7,417 nt of DNA from an uncultured Bacteroidales bacterium (GTDB lineage: Bacteria; Bacteroidota; Bacteroidia; Bacteroidales; Paludibacteraceae), in the NCBI GenBank assembly GCA_937901025.1, contig CALCGR010000067.1, positions 1 through 7,417 on the forward strand, read 5' to 3'. Positions 6,647 through 7,417 of the stretch are shown in pieces. The notes beneath the pieces were generated by a model that saw only the letters and a program-made list of their open reading frames with translations, did not search any database and was not told the DNA's origin. Numbering within the stretch: position 1 is the stretch's first letter; the number at the start of each line of letters is the position of its first letter. Position numbers and translations under genes: made by a program.

Positions 6647-7286
6647 CTTCCTCTGCAGGAGCAGCTTCCTCTGCAGCAGGAGCTTCCTCTACGGGAGCCT
6701 CTTCTACAGGAGTCTCTTCGGCGGGAGCAGCTTCCTCTGCGGGAGCTTCTTCGCCTTTTGCCTCTGCCTCGGCAGCAGCAGCTTCTTCAGCGGCTTGCTT
6801 AGCAGCAGCGGCTAAAGCCTCAGCGGCTTCTTTGCGCTTTGCAGCTACAGCTTCAGCTTTCGCCTTGTTAGCCTCTACTTCAGCAGCGAGGGCTTTCTTA
6901 GCTTCAGCGGCTTTCTTGTCAGCCTCACCCTTGGTGATCTTACCATTCTTAGCGTCCTTTTCTGCTTTCCAAGCAGCGAAACGTTTTTGGGCTTCCTCCT
7001 CGGAGAATGCACCTTTCTTAACGCCACCTTGGAGATGCTTCATCAGAAGTACACCTTCACCGGAGAGAATGAAACGGGCGGTGTCGGTCATTTGTGCACC
7101 AACGTTTACCCAATAAAGAGCTCGCTCAAAGTTGAGGTCTACTTTAATAGGATTGAGGTTGGGGTTGTACGAACCGATACGTTCAATGATTTTGCCATCA
7201 CGCGGCGAGCGGCTGTCGGCTACTACGATGTGATAATACGCGTAGTCTTTGTGGCCATGACGAGCCAAACGAATTTTTGTTGCCAT
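6630..7286 (-). CDS. rpsP: 30S ribosomal protein S16 with long two-part C-terminal extension
   Basis: Small-subunit protein that binds 16S rRNA early and helps 30S assembly. Residues 1 to about 82 are the S16 core: MATKIRLARHGHKDYAYYHI, VVADSRSPRDGKIIERIGSYNP, and the RALYWVNVGAQMTDTARFILS region. E. coli S16 is 82 residues; this one is 218. After the core come a conserved-looking linker (KKGAFSEEEAQKRFAAWKAE, about 90-109), a Lys/Ala/Glu stretch likely to be a long helix (about 110-177), and a final 41 residues (178-218) with 15 Glu and no Lys or Arg. Extended S16 proteins are usual in Bacteroidales, but this tail looks long. ATG 7284-7286 gives the standard start; no Shine-Dalgarno is seen, only A-rich sequence with A at -3 and -6, typical of the phylum. 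The gene has its own promoter and runs against the neighbouring operon. Confidence 0.97.
   Translation of the reverse strand: MATKIRLARHGHKDYAYYHIVVADSRSPRDGKIIERIGSYNPNLNPIKVDLNFERALYWVNVGAQMTDTARFILSGEGVLLMKHLQGGVKKGAFSEEEAQKRFAAWKAEKDAKNGKITKGEADKKAAEAKKALAAEVEANKAKAEAVAAKRKEAAEALAAAAKQAAEEAAAAEAEAKGEEAPAEEAAPAEETPVEEAPVEEAPAAEEAAPAEEATAEA
6645..6753 (-). repeat. Degenerate 15/18-bp tandem repeat encoding the Glu/Ala/Pro tail of S16
   Basis: On the + strand the unit reads AGCTTCCTCTGCRGG, with AGC or CAG triplets added in some copies. Units begin at 6645, 6663, 6681, 6696, 6711, 6729 and 6744; the last is partial. All differences are in multiples of three, so the frame is kept. On the coding strand they specify an EE(A/T)P(A/V)-like pentapeptide. 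Such in-frame repeats can gain or lose units by slippage, so tail length may vary among strains. Confidence 0.75.
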
Positions 7287-7369
7287 AATGCTTTCATTTG
7301 TGAGCTATAATTACACGAATTACATGCTCGGGTTAATAATATGGTGTGCCTTTTTCTCGAAAAAGCGTG

Positions 7370-7401
7370 CAAAAGTACACTTTTTTTTTGATATATGCAA
7401 A
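7370..7401 (-). promoter_or_regulatory. Bacteroidota-type sigma(ABfr) promoter of rpsP
   Basis: Read on the - strand, TTTG (7398-7401) is followed after exactly 20 nt by TACTTTTG (7370-7377). This matches the known -33 TTTG / -7 TAnnTTTG consensus of the primary sigma factor in Bacteroidota in both box and spacing. The spacer contains nine A in a row (7381-7389 as T on the + strand) and more A/T tracts lie upstream (7402-7416), which may help RNA polymerase bind. Transcription should start near 7362-7366, giving a leader of roughly 77-80 nt before the rpsP ATG. A 6-bp CTTTTT/AAAAAG stem (7350-7365) falls right at the predicted 5' end. Apart from this I see no other feature in 7287-7417. Confidence 0.8.
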
Positions 7402-7417
7402 TTTTTTTGTATTTTTG

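Noticed and set aside
6600..7310. + strand open frames opposite rpsP, including a Ser/Phe/Leu-rich one
   Set aside because: They are the mirror of the Ala/Glu-rich rpsP repeat and core; S16 on the - strand is unmistakable and has a promoter.
1..7417. New defence system, mobile element or CRISPR
   Set aside because: Every substantial open frame on the coding strands belongs to a known core family; no transposase, integrase, direct-repeat array, tRNA-linked boundary or visible shift in base composition was seen.

Overview
The window looks like a chromosomal, housekeeping stretch from a member of the Bacteroidota, most likely the order Bacteroidales. Four things point there: SecD and SecF are fused in one protein; the small-subunit protein S16 has a long Ala/Glu/Lys-rich C-terminal extension; the only convincing promoter has the Bacteroidota form TTTG-N20-TAnnTTTG instead of a sigma70-type -35/-10; and Shine-Dalgarno sequences are weak or absent. 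The genus cannot be told from the sequence. I see no insertion sequence, phage gene, CRISPR array, tRNA or rRNA.

Layout: positions 1-1752 hold the 3' part of secDF, whose start lies outside the window. A 72-bp gap follows, with a perfect 13-bp inverted repeat at 1774-1807. Next come five tightly packed + strand genes: clpP (1825-2493), clpX (2495-3721), ychF (3723-4829), a K+-dependent-type Na+/Ca2+ exchanger homologue (4822-5853) and a family 2 glycosyltransferase (5846-6646). Each of these follows its predecessor by 1 nt or overlaps it by 8 nt, so they almost certainly form one operon. rpsP (S16) runs on the - strand (6630-7286), tail to tail with the glycosyltransferase gene and overlapping it by 17 bp. 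Its own promoter lies at 7370-7401. No gene-free stretch exceeds 300 bases; the largest is 7287-7417, the rpsP leader and promoter.

How the genes relate: SecDF pulls secreted proteins across the inner membrane using the proton or sodium gradient. ClpP and ClpX form the ATP-dependent ClpXP protease. YchF is a ribosome-associated ATPase linked to translation and stress. The exchanger and the glycosyltransferase are membrane or envelope functions that appear to ride on the same transcript. The pieces are individually well known. The points worth a second look are the gene order, the two near-identical 8-nt stop/start overlaps, the hairpin that must lie in any clpP leader, the tail of S16, and the A9 tract in the rpsP promoter. 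I found no evidence of a new defence or mobile system.
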